Origin: an uncultured Opitutia bacterium
GTDB lineage: Bacteria; Verrucomicrobiota; Verrucomicrobiae; Opitutales; MB11C04
Assembly (NCBI GenBank): GCA_913048545.1
Contig: CAJWWH010000094.1
Coordinates: forward strand, 1 to 6,676
Direction: 5' to 3'
Length of the DNA stretch: 6,676 nucleotides
Under the pieces are notes generated by a model. That model did not search any database, had not been told where the DNA came from, and was given only the letters and a program-made list of their open reading frames with translations. The position numbers and the translations under genes are program-made. Shown here in pieces: positions 5,284 to 6,676 of the stretch. The first letter of the stretch is position 1. Each line of letters opens with the position of its first letter.

Positions 5284-6676
5284 CTAAGTCTTCTCTTTAA
5301 TCTTGTTTTCAATCGCTTCGATTACCACATCCATTGCTTTGATCCGGGCATAGCGCTTGCAATTTCCCTCAATAATAGACCAGGGAGCGAAAGGGGTGTG
5401 TGTACGCAGGAACATTTCCTCGGCAGCCTCTTCGTACAAGTCCCACTTCTCTCGGTTCCTCCAGTCCTCGTCGTGTAATTTCCACAACTTTGCGGGGTTT
5501 TCCTTGCGTGCTTCAAAACGGTTCAACTGTTCATCCTTATCAATATGCACCCAGAATTTAACCAATGCGGCTCCGAAATTGTGGAAGTTTTCCTCCATCT
5601 CGTTAATTTCACGATATGCCTGCTTCCAGTCACTTTGACTGCAAAACCCTTCCACTCTCTCCACTAATACCCTGCCGTACCAGGAACGGTCGAAAATCGT
5701 CAAATGCCCCGCCTTGGGAAATTCCGTCCAGAAGCGCCAAAGATAATGGTGTGCTTTCTCAACATCATTGGGTGCAGAAACCGGAATTACCTCGTACCCT
5801 CTTGGGTCCATCTCCTCAATCAACCTACGAATATTCCCTCCCTTTCCAGCAGCGTCCCAGCCTTCATAAACAATCACCATCGGAATTCGCAGGCGGTAAA
5901 GTTCATTGTGCAGGGCATGAATTTTTTGCTGTCGGACTTTAAGTTTTTCACGGTATTCCCCCTTATCAAGACTAAGAGATGTATCGACCTTGGACAAAAA
6001 AGGTGCATTCTCAAACGAGGGTAATTCTGAAGAGGGAATATTTCGCTCAAACTTAATACCCTTTTTTCTTTTACCCACCTTGTTTTTAAGCAGAGAAACC
6101 ATTGTTTCCATCACTTCAACGGATGCCGAAAGCAACTTTGTACTATCCACTACCCGCCAATGTGCACCATCTCTAACATCTGTCTCTTTAAACATCCGCT
6201 TGCTTGCGGCTTTATAATCATCGTACTTATAATGCCTCGCAAGCACACCATCATCCACCCGCCATGAAGTGTTGGGGTTTTCGCGTAAAGCCTGTAAACG
6301 TACTGACTGCTCCTTTTTTGAAATATCCAGAAAAAATTTAAAGATAATCGTCCCACTATCCCGAAGCTGTCTTTCAAAAAAACGGATATCAGAATACATT
6401 TTCTCGACCTCCTGCTCACCCAGTTTTCCATCCACCACATCATCAAGTAAATTCCGGTACCAACTCCGGTCAAAAATGGCCATCCGGTCTGCGGATGGCG
6501 TCCTTCTCCAGAAACGCCATAAAAAAGGTCGTAACTGTTCATCGCGGTTTGGAGATGCAATACAGGAAACCTTAAACCCACGGGGGTCAAGCGGTTGAAT
6601 AATCCGGTTGATCAGGGATCCTTTCCCTGTTGCACTCCATCCTTCCATCACGATAAGAACTGGCATTCCAAGCTCC
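5284..6676 (-). CDS. pap: Two-domain (class II) polyphosphate kinase 2, polyphosphate:AMP phosphotransferase, 5' partial
   Basis: Two PPK2 domains lie in tandem, the layout of class II PPK2 enzymes, which use polyphosphate to phosphorylate AMP to ADP. Numbering here runs from the first visible Met (6664-6666). Domain 1 has the Walker A GWSATGKGS (9-17) and Walker B IFDRSWY (64-70). A basic linker (about 193-245) follows. Domain 2 has EGWDAAGKGGNIRRL (268-282), IFDRSWYGR (324-332) and the lid and C-terminal stretch KFWVHIDKDEQLNRF to PWSIIEGN. In domain 1 the Walker A aspartate (GWD in domain 2) is replaced by serine, so domain 2 is probably the main catalytic unit. The frame stays open to the right edge (Glu-Leu-Gly before this Met), and relatives carry some 30-40 residues before this point, so the true start lies outside the window. 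The gene converges on the GlcG-like gene, with no room for a separate terminator between the stops. Confidence 0.93.
   Translation of the reverse strand, partial: ELGMPVLIVMEGWSATGKGSLINRIIQPLDPRGFKVSCIASPNRDEQLRPFLWRFWRRTPSADRMAIFDRSWYRNLLDDVVDGKLGEQEVEKMYSDIRFFERQLRDSGTIIFKFFLDISKKEQSVRLQALRENPNTSWRVDDGVLARHYKYDDYKAASKRMFKETDVRDGAHWRVVDSTKLLSASVEVMETMVSLLKNKVGKRKKGIKFERNIPSSELPSFENAPFLSKVDTSLSLDKGEYREKLKVRQQKIHALHNELYRLRIPMVIVYEGWDAAGKGGNIRRLIEEMDPRGYEVIPVSAPNDVEKAHHYLWRFWTEFPKAGHLTIFDRSWYGRVLVERVEGFCSQSDWKQAYREINEMEENFHNFGAALVKFWVHIDKDEQLNRFEARKENPAKLWKLHDEDWRNREKWDLYEEAAEEMFLRTHTPFAPWSIIEGNCKRYARIKAMDVVIEAIENKIKEKT

Noticed and set aside
5616..5942. Plus-strand open frame of 108 codons
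   Set aside because: It lies wholly opposite the well-supported PPK2 coding frame and has low-complexity, Ser/Pro-rich content without any family motif.
6150..6590. Minus-strand open frame of 146 codons overlapping PPK2 domain 1
   Set aside because: It is an alternative frame of the same strand; the Walker motifs are in the PPK2 frame and this one shows none.
6664..6666. ATG as the true start of the PPK2 gene
   Set aside because: The frame stays open upstream to the window edge, reading Glu-Leu-Gly, and the Met lies directly at the first strand of the domain, so N-terminal residues are missing from view.

Overview
This is a 6.7 kb bacterial window of about 46% GC. It holds six genes: five on the minus strand and one on the plus strand, with two of them cut by the window edges. 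None of the six start codons has a convincing Shine-Dalgarno sequence, and the upstream stretches are A/T-rich. That suits phyla that often initiate without Shine-Dalgarno pairing, such as Bacteroidota and parts of the Verrucomicrobiota/PVC group. The proteins do not fix the taxonomy; a marine or PVC-type heterotroph is only a weak guess.

Right to middle (minus strand, read from 4584 down to 988) lies a tight three-gene cluster: a PfkB-family sugar kinase, a divergent PHP-domain putative metal-dependent phosphoesterase, and an NAD-type polyol-phosphate dehydrogenase related to MtlD (mannitol-1-phosphate 5-dehydrogenase). The gaps are only 30 and 6 bp, so an operon is very likely. After 97 bp comes a DeoR/GlpR-family repressor (890-111). 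After another 26 bp, on the same strand, a 2-oxoacid dehydrogenase E2 subunit begins (84-1) and runs off the left edge; only the first 28 residues of its lipoyl domain are visible. A kinase, a polyol-phosphate oxidoreductase, a phosphoesterase-like protein and a DeoR repressor together look like a hexitol or sugar-phosphate interconversion module. The actual substrate cannot be read from the sequence.

The clearest regulatory signal is a four-copy, exactly 10-bp-phased repeat of TTGATCG-like units (892-931) immediately before the deoR start codon. The same TTGATC hexamer occurs twice in tandem (4729-4743) in the 204-bp divergent region upstream of the kinase. This points to one regulator acting at both ends of the module.

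On the right, a small exported GlcG/HbpS-family protein (4789-5274, plus strand) is transcribed away from the kinase. It converges, with only 9 bp between stop codons, on a two-domain (class II) polyphosphate kinase 2 (5284-6676, minus strand) whose N-terminus lies outside the window. These two genes look unrelated to the polyol module, apart from the promoter region that the exported protein shares with it.

No RNA genes, CRISPR arrays, insertion sequences or phage genes were seen, and no stretch above 300 bases lacks a gene. The most unusual points are the phased repeat operator, the PHP protein with a phenylalanine where a metal-binding histidine is expected, and the composition of the kinase/PHP/dehydrogenase module.
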